Program-made: the position numbers and the translations under genes | Shown here: in pieces, positions 26,847 through 35,122 of the stretch | Numbering within the stretch: position 1 is the first letter of the stretch | How the letters are laid out: each line of letters starts with the position of its first letter | The notes under the pieces: generated by a model | The model's database searches: none | Told to the model about the DNA's origin: nothing | The model's input: the letters and a program-made list of their open reading frames with translations, nothing else | DNA from: Solirubrobacterales bacterium | GTDB taxonomy: Bacteria; Actinomycetota; Thermoleophilia; Solirubrobacterales; Solirubrobacteraceae | Direction: 5' to 3' | Assembly (NCBI GenBank): GCA_027306855.1 | Contig: DAHUYZ010000001.1 | Coordinates: 41,113 to 105,112 of the forward strand | DNA length: 64,000 bases

Positions 26847-27331
26847 TACTTGAGGCCTACGTCGATCTTGGTGATCTTGAGCTTGCGGGCAGGACCGCGG
26901 GGGACGCGAACGGCGACGATGTCATTGCGCTTACGGCCGATGAGGGCGCGCCCGACGGGCGACTCGTTGGAGAGCTTGGCCTCTTCGGGGTTGGCCTCGG
27001 CGGAGCCGACGATCGTGTACTTGACCGACTTGCCCGTCTTCTCGTCCTTGACGTGCACGACCGATCCGATTTGGACGACGTCGGTGGACAGGTCGTTCGA
27101 GTCGATTACGGTCGCGAGACGTAGCTTCTCTTGGAGCTGGGCGATCCTGCTCTCGAGCATCGCCTGCTCGTTCTTGGCGTCGTCGTACTCGGAGTTCTCG
27201 GCTATGTCCCCGAACTCGCGCGCCTCCTTGATCCGCTGGGCGACCTCGCGGCGCTTAGTCGTCGAGAGCAGCTCCAGCTCCTCTTGGAGCTTGGAGAGAC
27301 CTTCTGGGGTGAGGATTACGTCCTTGGGCAT
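26846..27331 (-). CDS. greA: Transcription elongation factor GreA
   Basis: GreA stimulates RNA cleavage by backtracked RNA polymerase. The start is ATG 27331 ('MPKDVILTPEGLSKLQEEL'), where family homology begins; the longer open frame upstream reads through the terminator hairpin. The 161-residue protein has the N-terminal coiled coil with the catalytic acidic tip 'EFGDIAENSEYDDAKNEQ' and the C-terminal FKBP-like domain with 'ESPVGRALIGRKRNDIV'. Length is normal. It precedes lysS, an arrangement seen in several actinobacterial and other lineages. Confidence 0.96.
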   Translation of the reverse strand: MPKDVILTPEGLSKLQEELELLSTTKRREVAQRIKEAREFGDIAENSEYDDAKNEQAMLESRIAQLQEKLRLATVIDSNDLSTDVVQIGSVVHVKDEKTGKSVKYTIVGSAEANPEEAKLSNESPVGRALIGRKRNDIVAVRVPRGPARKLKITKIDVGLK

Positions 27332-27360
27332 ATGAGCTTCGATCAGGTGTGCGGACGATG

Positions 27361-27381
27361 AAAACCCCGCCTTCGGCGGGG
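27361..27381 (-). terminator. Intrinsic terminator after dus
   Basis: On the minus strand CCCCGCC-GAA-GGCGGGG is followed directly by TTTT. The 7-bp GC stem, 3-base loop and T-run are a textbook rho-independent terminator, placed 12 bases after the dus stop and before greA. It is the clearest transcription boundary in the housekeeping array. Confidence 0.8.
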
Positions 27382-27392
27382 CCTCGCCGCGC

Positions 27393-28400
27393 TTAGGGGC
27401 ACGCGGCGAGCGCAGCAGTATAGCGAGCGTCTTGGAGGGTGGAGCAGCACTGCAGGGACCCTCCCAGAGCCTTCGAACGCGCCTTCTCGAGACCCAGTCG
27501 CGCCACATACCAGGGGTAGAACTTGCGCAGGTAGCGGGTGGCGCGCTCTTCGCCAAGATGCTCGACGGCGCGGTCGGCCGTCCAGGCGAGCTCGCTCAGG
27601 ACCTCCTCGCGAGCCGGCCCGTGCTCGCGAGTGCCGAGCAGCTGGGCGAACAGCCAGGGATTGCCGAGCGATCCGCGCGCCAGCATGACCGCGGTTGCCC
27701 CGGTCGCCGCAAAGGCCTCGCGCACGCGCTCCGGGTCTCGAAGGCCGCCGGTGAGGATTACGGGCGCGTCGAGGGCACGTACGAGCTTGGCGGCGAGCTC
27801 ATAGTCGGGGACGCCCTTGTGGTGGACGGCGGCGGAGCGTGGATGGAAAGCGATCGCTGCGACGCCGGCCTCCGCGACGAGCCGCTGGGCCAAGTCGAAG
27901 CCGCTTGTGTCTCCGTGACGCCGGCCCGAGCGCAGCTTGACGGTGACGGGAAGCCCGCTCCCTTGGTGGGCCGCCTTGGCAAGCGCGATCGCGAGGTCCG
28001 GGTCGTCGAGCAGAGCGGCGCCTGCGCCGGCCTTGCAGACCTTGGGCACGGGACAGCCCATGTTCAGATCGATCGCGTCCGCGCCCGCCTGGGCCGCAGC
28101 CTTCGAAGCGACGCGCATGATGTGGGGGTCCTGACCGAACAGCTGGATCGAGACTGGCCCGCCGGTCCCGGTCTCCCGCTCGAGCGGGTCGATCCAAAGC
28201 ATCTCGTTGCAGGTGCGCGCGTTGCCGTGGAAGATCGCGTGACTGGAGACCATCTCTGAGACGGCCATGCCGGCGCCGTAGCGCTTGGCCTGGAGGCGCA
28301 CGAACCAGTTGCCGATGCCCGCTAGGGGGGCGAGCATGACGCGGTTGGGGACCTTCAGGGGACCCAGCATCCAGGGGTCTGTCAAGCGCGCTTGGACCAC
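27393..28400 (-). CDS. dusB: tRNA-dihydrouridine synthase
   Basis: Dus reduces specific uridines in tRNA using FMN and NADPH. The 335-residue TIM-barrel protein has 'NRVMLAPLAGIGNWFVRL', the catalytic-cysteine block 'DLNMGCPVPKVCKAGAGAAL', 'PVTVKLRSG', 'IAFHPRS' and 'LARGSLGNPWLF'. The start is ambiguous: GTG 28400 gives a family-like N-terminus, whereas ATG 28484 would add 28 Arg/Ala-rich residues. The very long open frame beyond is a shadow over coaX. The position between coaX and lysS parallels dusB (yacF) in B. subtilis; subfamily B is inferred from that. Confidence 0.93.
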   Translation of the reverse strand: MVQARLTDPWMLGPLKVPNRVMLAPLAGIGNWFVRLQAKRYGAGMAVSEMVSSHAIFHGNARTCNEMLWIDPLERETGTGGPVSIQLFGQDPHIMRVASKAAAQAGADAIDLNMGCPVPKVCKAGAGAALLDDPDLAIALAKAAHQGSGLPVTVKLRSGRRHGDTSGFDLAQRLVAEAGVAAIAFHPRSAAVHHKGVPDYELAAKLVRALDAPVILTGGLRDPERVREAFAATGATAVMLARGSLGNPWLFAQLLGTREHGPAREEVLSELAWTADRAVEHLGEERATRYLRKFYPWYVARLGLEKARSKALGGSLQCCSTLQDARYTAALAACP

Positions 28401-28519
28401 GGGGCCATTATGGCCTGCGACCGGCCGTCCCCGGAGAGACGGCGCGCCGGCGGCCACCCTCGCCGGCACGCGTCTACTCGTCATGAGCTCCAACCCATTG
28501 CGAGCGCGATCGGAGCGCT

Positions 28520-29284
28520 TCAGGCGTTCAGCTCGTATAGAAGCCGCAGCCCGGTGAGCGTGAGCAGGTCGTCGACCTCGGAGATCTCCTCTGTGAAGGG
28601 CACCACGAGCTTGCCGAGCCCGCCGGTGGCGACGACGGGCACCTTTTGTCCGAGCTCGACGTAGAGGCGCCGCAGGATCGCGTCGACCGCGCCCGCGTAG
28701 CCGAAGACGACGCCGGAGCGGATCGCGTCGATCGTGTTCTTGCCGATCACCGTCTTGGGGGGCGCCAGCTCGACCTTCGGCAGCCGCGCGCCCCGCTCGG
28801 TGAGCGCGTCGAGCGAGATCTCGATCCCGGTCATGAGCGCCCCGCCGATGTACTCGCCTTCGGAGGAGACGACGTCGAAAGTGGTGGCGGTGCCGAAGTC
28901 CACGCAGACGGCGGCTCCCTTGAATCGCTCGCGAAGGGCGACCGCGTTGACGAGTCTGTCGGCGCCGATCTCGCGGGGGTTGTCGTAGCGGATCGCCATG
29001 CCCGTCTTCAGGCCGGGGCCGACGACGAGCATCTCGTGGTGCAGGTAGCGCTCGGCCATCTCCGTCCATTCCGGCTCCAGAGCGGGCACGGTCGAGGAGA
29101 CGATTGAGGCGGTGAGGTCGGAGAACTTCAGGCCGCGCAGCTCGAGCAGGTTGCGTAGCGCGGCGCCGAGCTGGTCGGCTGTGGACTCGCGCACGGTCGC
29201 GAAGCGCCAGTGCTCGACGAGCTCGTCGCCACGAAAAGTCCCAAAATGCGTCTGCGTGTTGCCGACGTCTACGACTAGGAGCAT
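28520..29284 (-). CDS. coaX: Type III pantothenate kinase
   Basis: CoaX phosphorylates pantothenate, the first step of CoA synthesis, and is not feedback-inhibited by CoA. The 254-residue ASKHA-fold protein has 'LLVVDVGNTQTHFG' (phosphate loop), 'NPREIGADRLVNAVA', 'VCVDFGTATTFDVV' and 'GGALMTGIEISLDAL', with catalytic Asp and family-specific Gly-rich loops intact. Length is typical. In B. subtilis coaX follows ftsH; here it lies further along, just before dus. Confidence 0.96.
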   Translation of the reverse strand: MLLVVDVGNTQTHFGTFRGDELVEHWRFATVRESTADQLGAALRNLLELRGLKFSDLTASIVSSTVPALEPEWTEMAERYLHHEMLVVGPGLKTGMAIRYDNPREIGADRLVNAVALRERFKGAAVCVDFGTATTFDVVSSEGEYIGGALMTGIEISLDALTERGARLPKVELAPPKTVIGKNTIDAIRSGVVFGYAGAVDAILRRLYVELGQKVPVVATGGLGKLVVPFTEEISEVDDLLTLTGLRLLYELNA

Positions 29285-29306
29285 GGTCGGGGATTATGCT
29301 CGTCGC

Positions 29307-30053
29307 GTGACGGTAAAGCTGTATGCGTTGCCCGCCTCGCATCCGTGTGCCGCTGTGGAGGTCGCTCTGCAGCGCAAGGCGATCGAGTACGAGCGCGTCG
29401 AGTTGCTGCCGATGAGCCAGCAGCTGCTGGGCCCACTGCTGTACGGCGGCAACACCGTCCCGGGCCTCAGGATCGGCAGAGAGCGGCTTGCGGGATCGCG
29501 CACGATCATGAGACGGCTCGACACGCTCGAGGCCGAGCCTCCGTTGCTGCCGCCGCTGTCGGATGCGGTCGCGCGCGCGCGTGTGTTGGAGGCCGAGCGC
29601 TGGGGTGATGAGGTCTTGCAGAGCGTGCCGAGACGGATCATCGACGCCTGTTTCTTGCGCGATGCGAGCTGCATGGAGAGCTACGCGGATGGCGTCAAAC
29701 TGCCGTTGCCGCGCGCGGTGCTTCGCCCTGTGATGCCTCTGACCGCGAAGCTGATGGCCCGGCGCAACCACGCTCGCGACGATCTCGTGCAGGCGGACCT
29801 GGTCGCTCTGCCCGCCCAGCTCGAGCACATCGACGCTTGGATAGCGGATGGGGTGCTGGGCGGCGAGCAGCCGAACGCTGCCGACCTGCAGATCGGCAGC
29901 TCGCTGCGTTTGCTGCTGACGATCGGCGACGTGCGCCCCCTCATCGAAGGGCGCCCGTGCGAGCGCCTGACGCGCTGGTTCGAGCCTCAGGCCGGCGGCG
30001 TGCCGGCCGGCACCCTGCCTGCGCAGTGGCTGCCGGCGAGAGCGTCGGCCTGA
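29307..30053 (+). CDS. Glutathione S-transferase-like protein
   Basis: I place the start at GTG 29307 ('MTVKLYALPASHPCAAVEVA'), because the GST N-terminal thioredoxin fold begins there. The 248-residue protein has the GST_N pattern 'KLYALPASHPCAAVEVALQRKAIEYERVELLP', a cis-Pro region 'GNTVPGLRIG' and an all-helical C-terminal domain ('QPNAADLQIGSSLRLLLTI', as in GST_C). A Cys (Cys13) is at the active-site turn. Actinobacteria usually lack glutathione, so the thiol cofactor and reaction are unknown. It is divergent from coaX. Confidence 0.8.
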   Translation: MTVKLYALPASHPCAAVEVALQRKAIEYERVELLPMSQQLLGPLLYGGNTVPGLRIGRERLAGSRTIMRRLDTLEAEPPLLPPLSDAVARARVLEAERWGDEVLQSVPRRIIDACFLRDASCMESYADGVKLPLPRAVLRPVMPLTAKLMARRNHARDDLVQADLVALPAQLEHIDAWIADGVLGGEQPNAADLQIGSSLRLLLTIGDVRPLIEGRPCERLTRWFEPQAGGVPAGTLPAQWLPARASA

Positions 30054-30175
30054 GCCACGTCTGCGGCAATCTACTGAATCGGGCAGGCGGGCCTTGTAAC
30101 GCGTGCAACAAAACGCTTAGAGTCGCGCTGCCGCACTTCGGTTTGAGGGGCTTTGAGGACAAATGGAGGCCTTAG

Positions 30176-30847
30176 ATGTCTGATCGTTCCGGGCGCTTGG
30201 CGCCTTTGACGGGCGTTGTGTTCGTGGCGCTGTTGATCGCCGCAAACTCGATCGTTGAAACCACACCTGACAGCAATGCGAGCGCCGCGAAGGTGATCTC
30301 GTTCTACAACGCGCACAGCACGAAAATCGCCGTCGCCGCCTACCTCACGGGCGTGAGCCTGTTCGTGGGCCTGTTCTTCTACGCGATCCTGCGCGATCGT
30401 CTGCGCGAACACGGCGCCGCGAAGGGCCTTGCGAACACGGCGTTCGGCGGAGCGGTCCTGTTCGCCGTCGGGGGCGGTCTCGCCGCGGGTACGGAGCTTG
30501 CGCTGGCCGAAGCGCCGTCAGGCTTGAACCCAGGCGCGGCGCAGGCGCTGAACCTGCTCGAGAACAACCTCGCGCAGTTCGCGCTGGGAGCAGGTATCGC
30601 GGTGCTGCTGTTCGCGGCCGGCCTAGCGATCCTGCGCACACGGATGCTCCCGGCCTGGCTCGGCGCCGTCGCGCTCGTGATCGCGATCGCCGCGCTCACC
30701 CCGGCGGCGTTCGGCGCCTTCCTCGCGACGGGGCTGTGGACGCTGGTCGTGAGCGTGATGCTGTTCAGGCGCCAGCCTGCGAGCAGCGCGAGCGTGAGTG
30801 GCGTAGCGGTCGGCGGCGCGGCTGCCGGCGGCGTGCCGCTCGGTTGA
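30176..30847 (+). CDS. Six-TM integral membrane protein of unknown function
   Basis: ATG 30176 follows GGAGG by 8 bases. The 223-residue protein has about six hydrophobic segments, beginning 'APLTGVVFVALLIAANSIVE' and continuing with a soluble loop 'DSNASAAKVISFYNAHSTKI' typical of a family of actinobacterial small membrane proteins. It ends with a Gly/Ala/Val-rich tail. No catalytic motif is visible. The 120 bases upstream show nothing beyond the ribosome site. Family and function are not recognised. Confidence 0.8.
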   Translation: MSDRSGRLAPLTGVVFVALLIAANSIVETTPDSNASAAKVISFYNAHSTKIAVAAYLTGVSLFVGLFFYAILRDRLREHGAAKGLANTAFGGAVLFAVGGGLAAGTELALAEAPSGLNPGAAQALNLLENNLAQFALGAGIAVLLFAAGLAILRTRMLPAWLGAVALVIAIAALTPAAFGAFLATGLWTLVVSVMLFRRQPASSASVSGVAVGGAAAGGVPLG

Positions 30848-30937
30848 GCGCCTGACTCGCGTGACTCTGTCGCATAGCGCCCGGGCGTCGCCCTGCCGCC
30901 GGTCTGTCTGGGTCGAGTGGCGGGCCGGCGTTCGGGC

Positions 30938-32416
30938 TCAGCCGTGCAGCACGACGCTCCTCGTCACGACCTCCGCATGTCCTGACGGCGGCGTGAGCGT
31001 GATCCTGACCGTCAGGGCGAGCTTGTGATGGCGGCGTAGGGCGCTCCTTGCGCGGACGCTGAGGCCGACCGAGAAGGCGACCTTGCCGGCGGAGACCGAG
31101 TCGCGTACCAGGCGCCCCACCACCGTCGACGTCGACTTCTTGTGCCGCGCCTTGGCAAGCGACGCGGTCTTGGCGAGCAGGTCGACCTCGAGCGTGCCGC
31201 CCGCTCCCGCTTGGGCGACGTCGAGCGATCCGTGTACCGAGGAGCCGTGACGGGGCTCGGAGAGCTTCAGTGACCCGGCCGCGATCACCGGACCGAGCGT
31301 CACGAGTTTTTCTTCGGGTTTGGGGAGGGCGCTGGCGATCACGGGCGTCGACGGTGTGGGCGAGGGAGTCGTTTCTTTAGCGGGTTCTTTGGTGGGTTCT
31401 TTGACGGGTGGAGAGGTCGTGGTGAAGGTGCCGTCCATGCCTTCTTTGTGACCTTGCCCGTTTTCTGCGAAGAGTCGGTAGTGATATGTCGTGCTCGGTA
31501 TCAGTTTGGTGACGGCTAGGGTCACTGTCTGAGCGCTCCCGCCCGCCGCCAGGGACTTGGATTCGCTCAGCTGTCCATATGTGGCCGTCGTACCGTATTC
31601 AAAGAGGTATTTTGTCGTGTCCCATCCGGGATTGACGATTCCTTCAAGCATTGCTTCGGTTTCGTGCGCTGTCGCTTTGCCGGTGGTGGCCGTCGGAGAC
31701 ACGGCGGGAGGCAGAGTCGTGAACACCCGTTCCAGCCCTTCCGCTTTTTCGTTCGTGCCATAGGTCGCCACCAGCTTGAAGTGGTATTCCGTGCCTGGCT
31801 GGAGGTTGGTCAACGGCGCCGAAACAGCGTGTTCGGCGAAGTCCGCGCCAACGCTCTGCGGTGTCAACGGGATCTTTTCCGTCATGGCGCTTGTGGTGCC
31901 CCATGCGAAGTAATAAGAAGTTGCGGTCCCTTCGGGATGCACGGTGCCATTGAGCGTCGCGGTGGTCTGAGTCACTTCCGACTGTGGGTCGGTGACCGCT
32001 TTCGGCGTCGACGGCGATTGCACCGTGATCGTGCCTTTCATGGCGGCACCGTGCACTGAACAGTAGAATTCGTAGGCACCTGAGTGAGCGAACGAACAAC
32101 TGCCACTCCAGCTCGTACCTCCACCTTCGCCGACCGCGGCGTACACCGGAACGCTGCCGCCACAGACTGGCGCTGACGCTCCGACCGGCAGGCTGTGCCA
32201 CACGATCCCGTGGCTGTAGCCACTAGCGTTTTCAAAGTTGACAGAGCCGCCCGGCGTGGTACTGGCTGAGGACGGAGACCAGTACGGAGTATAGATCCCT
32301 CCTCCGACGGCGTGGACGGTTTCGCCAGTCGTAGCAAACCCCGCGACGACGGGAATCAATGCCACCGCGATACCCTGAACCGCCACAAACACCAGCAGAC
32401 GTCTACGTAGTCTCAT
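30938..32416 (-). CDS. Secreted cupredoxin with two fibronectin-III-like repeats
   Basis: The 492-residue protein has a signal peptide (MRLRRRLLVFVAVQGIAVALIPVVAGFA), then a plastocyanin-like domain (about 30-132) with His in 'YSHGIVW' and the Cys-His-Met set 'CSVHGAAMKG', the four type-1 copper ligands. Two FnIII-like repeats follow ('TLNGTVHPEGTATSYYFAWG' and 'GIVNPGWDTTKYLFEYGTT'), then a Thr/Pro/Glu-rich linker and a C-terminal beta-rich domain ending 'TLTPPSGHAEVVTRSVVLHG'. That end is shared with the next gene upstream. Surface copper binding or electron transfer is inferred. Confidence 0.88.
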   Translation of the reverse strand: MRLRRRLLVFVAVQGIAVALIPVVAGFATTGETVHAVGGGIYTPYWSPSSASTTPGGSVNFENASGYSHGIVWHSLPVGASAPVCGGSVPVYAAVGEGGGTSWSGSCSFAHSGAYEFYCSVHGAAMKGTITVQSPSTPKAVTDPQSEVTQTTATLNGTVHPEGTATSYYFAWGTTSAMTEKIPLTPQSVGADFAEHAVSAPLTNLQPGTEYHFKLVATYGTNEKAEGLERVFTTLPPAVSPTATTGKATAHETEAMLEGIVNPGWDTTKYLFEYGTTATYGQLSESKSLAAGGSAQTVTLAVTKLIPSTTYHYRLFAENGQGHKEGMDGTFTTTSPPVKEPTKEPAKETTPSPTPSTPVIASALPKPEEKLVTLGPVIAAGSLKLSEPRHGSSVHGSLDVAQAGAGGTLEVDLLAKTASLAKARHKKSTSTVVGRLVRDSVSAGKVAFSVGLSVRARSALRRHHKLALTVRITLTPPSGHAEVVTRSVVLHG

Positions 32417-32428
32417 GTTCGCGCCCTC

Positions 32429-33265
32429 TCAACCATGTTGAACCACAGACCGGGTGATCGTCAGCGCCGCGCCGTAGGGCGGCGTGAGCGTGACCTTGAT
32501 CGTGAGAGAAACACGGTGCCGTCGTTTCAACGCCCTGCGCGCCTTCGAGTCGAGGTTGACCGCGAAGGACACCGTCCCCGACGCTACGGAGCTGCGGACC
32601 AGCCGGCCGACACGTATGCGGCCGCCGTGCTTTGCCTTGGCGAGGAACGCAGTCGTGGCGAACACATCGATCTCCAAGCGATCGCCGGTGTTCGAAACGT
32701 TTACCGACCCCTTGACCGATCCCCCGCGCTGGGTTTTTGCAAGCTTCAGGACACCCAGAGGCGGTTCGGGGGCGGAAGGCGGCGTGCTGGTGGTCGTGGT
32801 CGGTAAGGGCGAAGCGGTGGTCGTGGTGGTCGTCGTCCCGTTGGCGGCGACCGTGACGGTGCCCACCATTTCGGCCCCGTGGACAGAGCAGTAGAACGTG
32901 TAGTTACCGGCCTGCGAAAAGGTACAGGTTCCTTTCCAGTTGGCCTTGCCTTCGCCGGTGACCGTCGAATAGACCGGGACACCCGCGTCACAGGTCGGGG
33001 TCGCGGGCGTGCTTTGCCAGACGATCCCGTGGTGCACGGTTTCGCTCATGTTCTGGAACGTCACCGAGCCATTGGAGGCGGCTTCCACCTGAGATGGAGA
33101 CCATTTGAATTTGGGGTACCCTGCGTAGCCTCCTTCTTCGATTGCGCTGACGGTCGGGGTGGCGGCCAATCCGCCCGCGATGGGCAACACTCCGATAAGG
33201 CCGCCAAGCAACGCGGCGAGAATCAGCCAACGTCCCCGCGGCCAGATCTTGCCGAATGGTCTCAC
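32429..33265 (-). CDS. Secreted cupredoxin paralogue without FnIII repeats
   Basis: Start GTG 33265 gives a good signal peptide (VRPFGKIWPRGRWLILAALLGGL...) with GGAG just upstream; a longer frame to 33367 is less likely. The 278-residue protein has a cupredoxin domain with 'HHGIVWQS' and 'CSVHGAEMVG' (His, Cys, His, Met ligands), a Thr/Pro-rich linker, and a C-terminal domain ending 'TLTPPYGAALTITRSVVQHG', closely similar to the downstream gene's end. It is 12 bases upstream of that gene, so the two form an operon from tandem duplication. Confidence 0.87.
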   Translation of the reverse strand: MRPFGKIWPRGRWLILAALLGGLIGVLPIAGGLAATPTVSAIEEGGYAGYPKFKWSPSQVEAASNGSVTFQNMSETVHHGIVWQSTPATPTCDAGVPVYSTVTGEGKANWKGTCTFSQAGNYTFYCSVHGAEMVGTVTVAANGTTTTTTTASPLPTTTTSTPPSAPEPPLGVLKLAKTQRGGSVKGSVNVSNTGDRLEIDVFATTAFLAKAKHGGRIRVGRLVRSSVASGTVSFAVNLDSKARRALKRRHRVSLTIKVTLTPPYGAALTITRSVVQHG

Positions 33266-33420
33266 CGCTCTCCACCCACCTTTCGCTTCCGATGTCCCGG
33301 GGCTCCAGCGCCGGCCTGCGGCACGCCTCATCCCCGTAGGACGCCGCCGCGTGCCGAACCTTCCCACGGCCTCACCAACGGCGCTACAGTCGCCCCATAC
33401 GCAGACTTGACCCCCAGTCG

Positions 33421-33960
33421 CTGACGCGCCACGTCGATCGCCTCTACCGGGCGGCGTGGGCGTTGTGCGGCTCGCGCGAGGACGCAGAGGATCTCGTGCA
33501 GGACACCTTCGCGCGGATACTCTCCAAGCCGCGGATGCTGCGCGGCGACGATGAGCTCGCCTATCTGATGAGGACGCTGCGCAACACGTACTTCACGGCA
33601 CGGCGCACCGCCTCGCGCCGCCCTGTGATCGCTGCGCCGATCGAGGACGTCCTCACCGCCAACGGCAACCCCTCGGTGCAGCCCGACCGGGCGCTCGAGG
33701 TGCGTGAGCTGTACGCGGCGATCGCCTCACTTCCCGAGGATTTCAGACTCGCGCTCGTCAGCGTCGACATCCTCGGACTCTCATACCGGGAAGCGGCAAG
33801 GTCGCTGAAAACGCGCGAGGCCACGATCACGACCCGCCTGTTCAGGGCGCGCAAGCAGGTCGTCAAGATGATGGAGGACACGCCCCGGGAACAGGAAAGC
33901 CCCCTAGGGCGGGAAGAGCCCAGCCCCCGAAGGCGTCTTGCAGAGCAGGGGAAGCTATGA
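33421..33960 (+). CDS. ECF-type RNA polymerase sigma factor with non-canonical start
   Basis: Region 2 reads 'LTRHVDRLYRAAWALCGSREDAEDLVQDTFARIL' and region 4 'SLPEDFRLALVSVDILGLSYREAARSLKTREATITTRLFRARKQVV', typical of ECF sigma factors. The first NTG other than CTG is TTG 33463, which would cut off the start of region 2; homology continues back to about 33400. I therefore use CTG 33421, with ATA 33397 also possible; a stop lies at 33337. The product is about 179 residues. It overlaps the anti-sigma-like gene by 4 bases and is divergent from the cupredoxin operon, which it may control. Confidence 0.85.
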   Translation: MTRHVDRLYRAAWALCGSREDAEDLVQDTFARILSKPRMLRGDDELAYLMRTLRNTYFTARRTASRRPVIAAPIEDVLTANGNPSVQPDRALEVRELYAAIASLPEDFRLALVSVDILGLSYREAARSLKTREATITTRLFRARKQVVKMMEDTPREQESPLGREEPSPRRRLAEQGKL

Positions 33961-34640
33961 CCGAGCAGCTCCAGCCGAATGAGACCGACATCGCCGCGCT
34001 CGCCGCCACGGTGAGGGCGCCGGAGGCGCTGCACGAGCGCGTGCGGGAGATGGTCGACGCCGCCGCAACGGGCGAGAGCGCGAGGACGCCGCGCATGTGG
34101 GGGGCGCCGTCCTTGCGCGTGGCCGGCGCGATGGCGAGCGTGGCCGCGCTGGCCGTCGCTGTCGCGCTCGCCCTTACGCTGACCGGCACGAGCGGGACGC
34201 CGCCGATAGAACAAGCGATGGCGCTCACGCTGAAGCCCTCCGCGATGGCGGCGCCGTCGGAGAGCAAGCTCGACAGGGCACATCTGAATGCGGCGGTCGA
34301 AGGCGTCGCTTTCCCGTACTGGGGAGGCCGTGTCGGCTGGCACAGCACGGGCCTGCGTGTCGATCGGATCGGCGGGCGCTCGGTCACGACCGTCTTCTAC
34401 GCGAACACGGCCGACCGGCGCATCGGCTATGCGATCGTCTCAGGACCCGCCTGGGCGACGCACGGCGGAGACGTCATGTGGCGCGATGGAGTTCCTTACC
34501 GCCTGCTCGCACGCGACGGCGCAAGCGTGGTCGCATGGCCGCGTGGCGGGCATCTCTGTGTCCTCTCTGGACGCGGCGTCAGCGCCGCCGAGTTGCTGCG
34601 CCTCGCTTCCTCAGACGGCAAGCGCGTGCTCGCCACGTAG
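33957..34640 (+). CDS. Putative membrane-bound anti-sigma factor
   Basis: ATG 33957 overlaps the sigma factor stop (ATGA), the usual sigma/anti-sigma coupling. The 227-residue protein has a cytoplasmic N-terminus with 'APEALHERVREMVDAAA', one transmembrane helix (about 55-75, 'AGAMASVAALAVAVALALTL'), and an extracytoplasmic domain rich in Gly, Trp and Arg ('YWGGRVGWHSTGLRVDRIGG'). There is no HxxxCxxC zinc motif, so it is not a ZAS-type factor. The role is inferred from position and topology; the signal it senses is unknown. Confidence 0.75.
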   Translation: MTEQLQPNETDIAALAATVRAPEALHERVREMVDAAATGESARTPRMWGAPSLRVAGAMASVAALAVAVALALTLTGTSGTPPIEQAMALTLKPSAMAAPSESKLDRAHLNAAVEGVAFPYWGGRVGWHSTGLRVDRIGGRSVTTVFYANTADRRIGYAIVSGPAWATHGGDVMWRDGVPYRLLARDGASVVAWPRGGHLCVLSGRGVSAAELLRLASSDGKRVLAT

Positions 34641-34742
34641 TCCTATGCCGCTGCGCCGGGAAGGTCGATGCGAGACCGGCGTCTGAACGTGTAGGCCTGT
34701 CAGGCCGTCCGATCCAATACGACGTCGAGGAGCGTTGAGCAG

Positions 34743-35087
34743 ATGCGACCACGCACACTTCTGGGACCGGCCGCCGCCTTGATCGCGGGGGTCGCCATCG
34801 CGGCGCCAACGGCGGCGCTGGAGGGCGCGCACGCGTCCTCCGGTCACATCGTGACGCTGAAGAACATCCGCTTCCATCCAGCCACGCTGACGATCAAACG
34901 GGGCGACACCGTGACGTGGCAGTGGCGTGATGCGCCCACCGAACACAACGTCACCGGCCCCGGCTTTAAATCGCGCACGATGGCCAAAGGCTCGTTCACG
35001 GTGCGCTTCACCCGCAAGGGCACGTTCAACTACCACTGCACGATCCACGTCTCGCTCGGCATGCGTGGCAAGATCGTGGTGCGCTGA
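34743..35087 (+). CDS. Small secreted plastocyanin-like cupredoxin
   Basis: The 114-residue protein has a signal peptide (MRPRTLLGPAAALIAGVAIAAPTAA) and a single cupredoxin domain. Copper ligands are His in 'PTEHNVTG', Cys in 'FNYHCTIH', His three residues later and Met in 'LGMRGKIVV'. It differs from the two large cupredoxins by lacking linker and C-terminal domains. It lies 102 bases downstream of the anti-sigma-like gene, so it may be in the same regulon. Electron transfer in the cell envelope is the likely role. Confidence 0.87.
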   Translation: MRPRTLLGPAAALIAGVAIAAPTAALEGAHASSGHIVTLKNIRFHPATLTIKRGDTVTWQWRDAPTEHNVTGPGFKSRTMAKGSFTVRFTRKGTFNYHCTIHVSLGMRGKIVVR

Positions 35088-35122
35088 GCCTCCTCGGCGC
35101 AGGCCTCCTCGGCGCTGAGCGC

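Noticed and set aside
27393..29828. An 811-residue minus-strand protein including Dus
   Set aside because: The upstream part runs antisense to the GST-like gene and in a wrong frame over coaX, with shadow-like Arg-rich composition.
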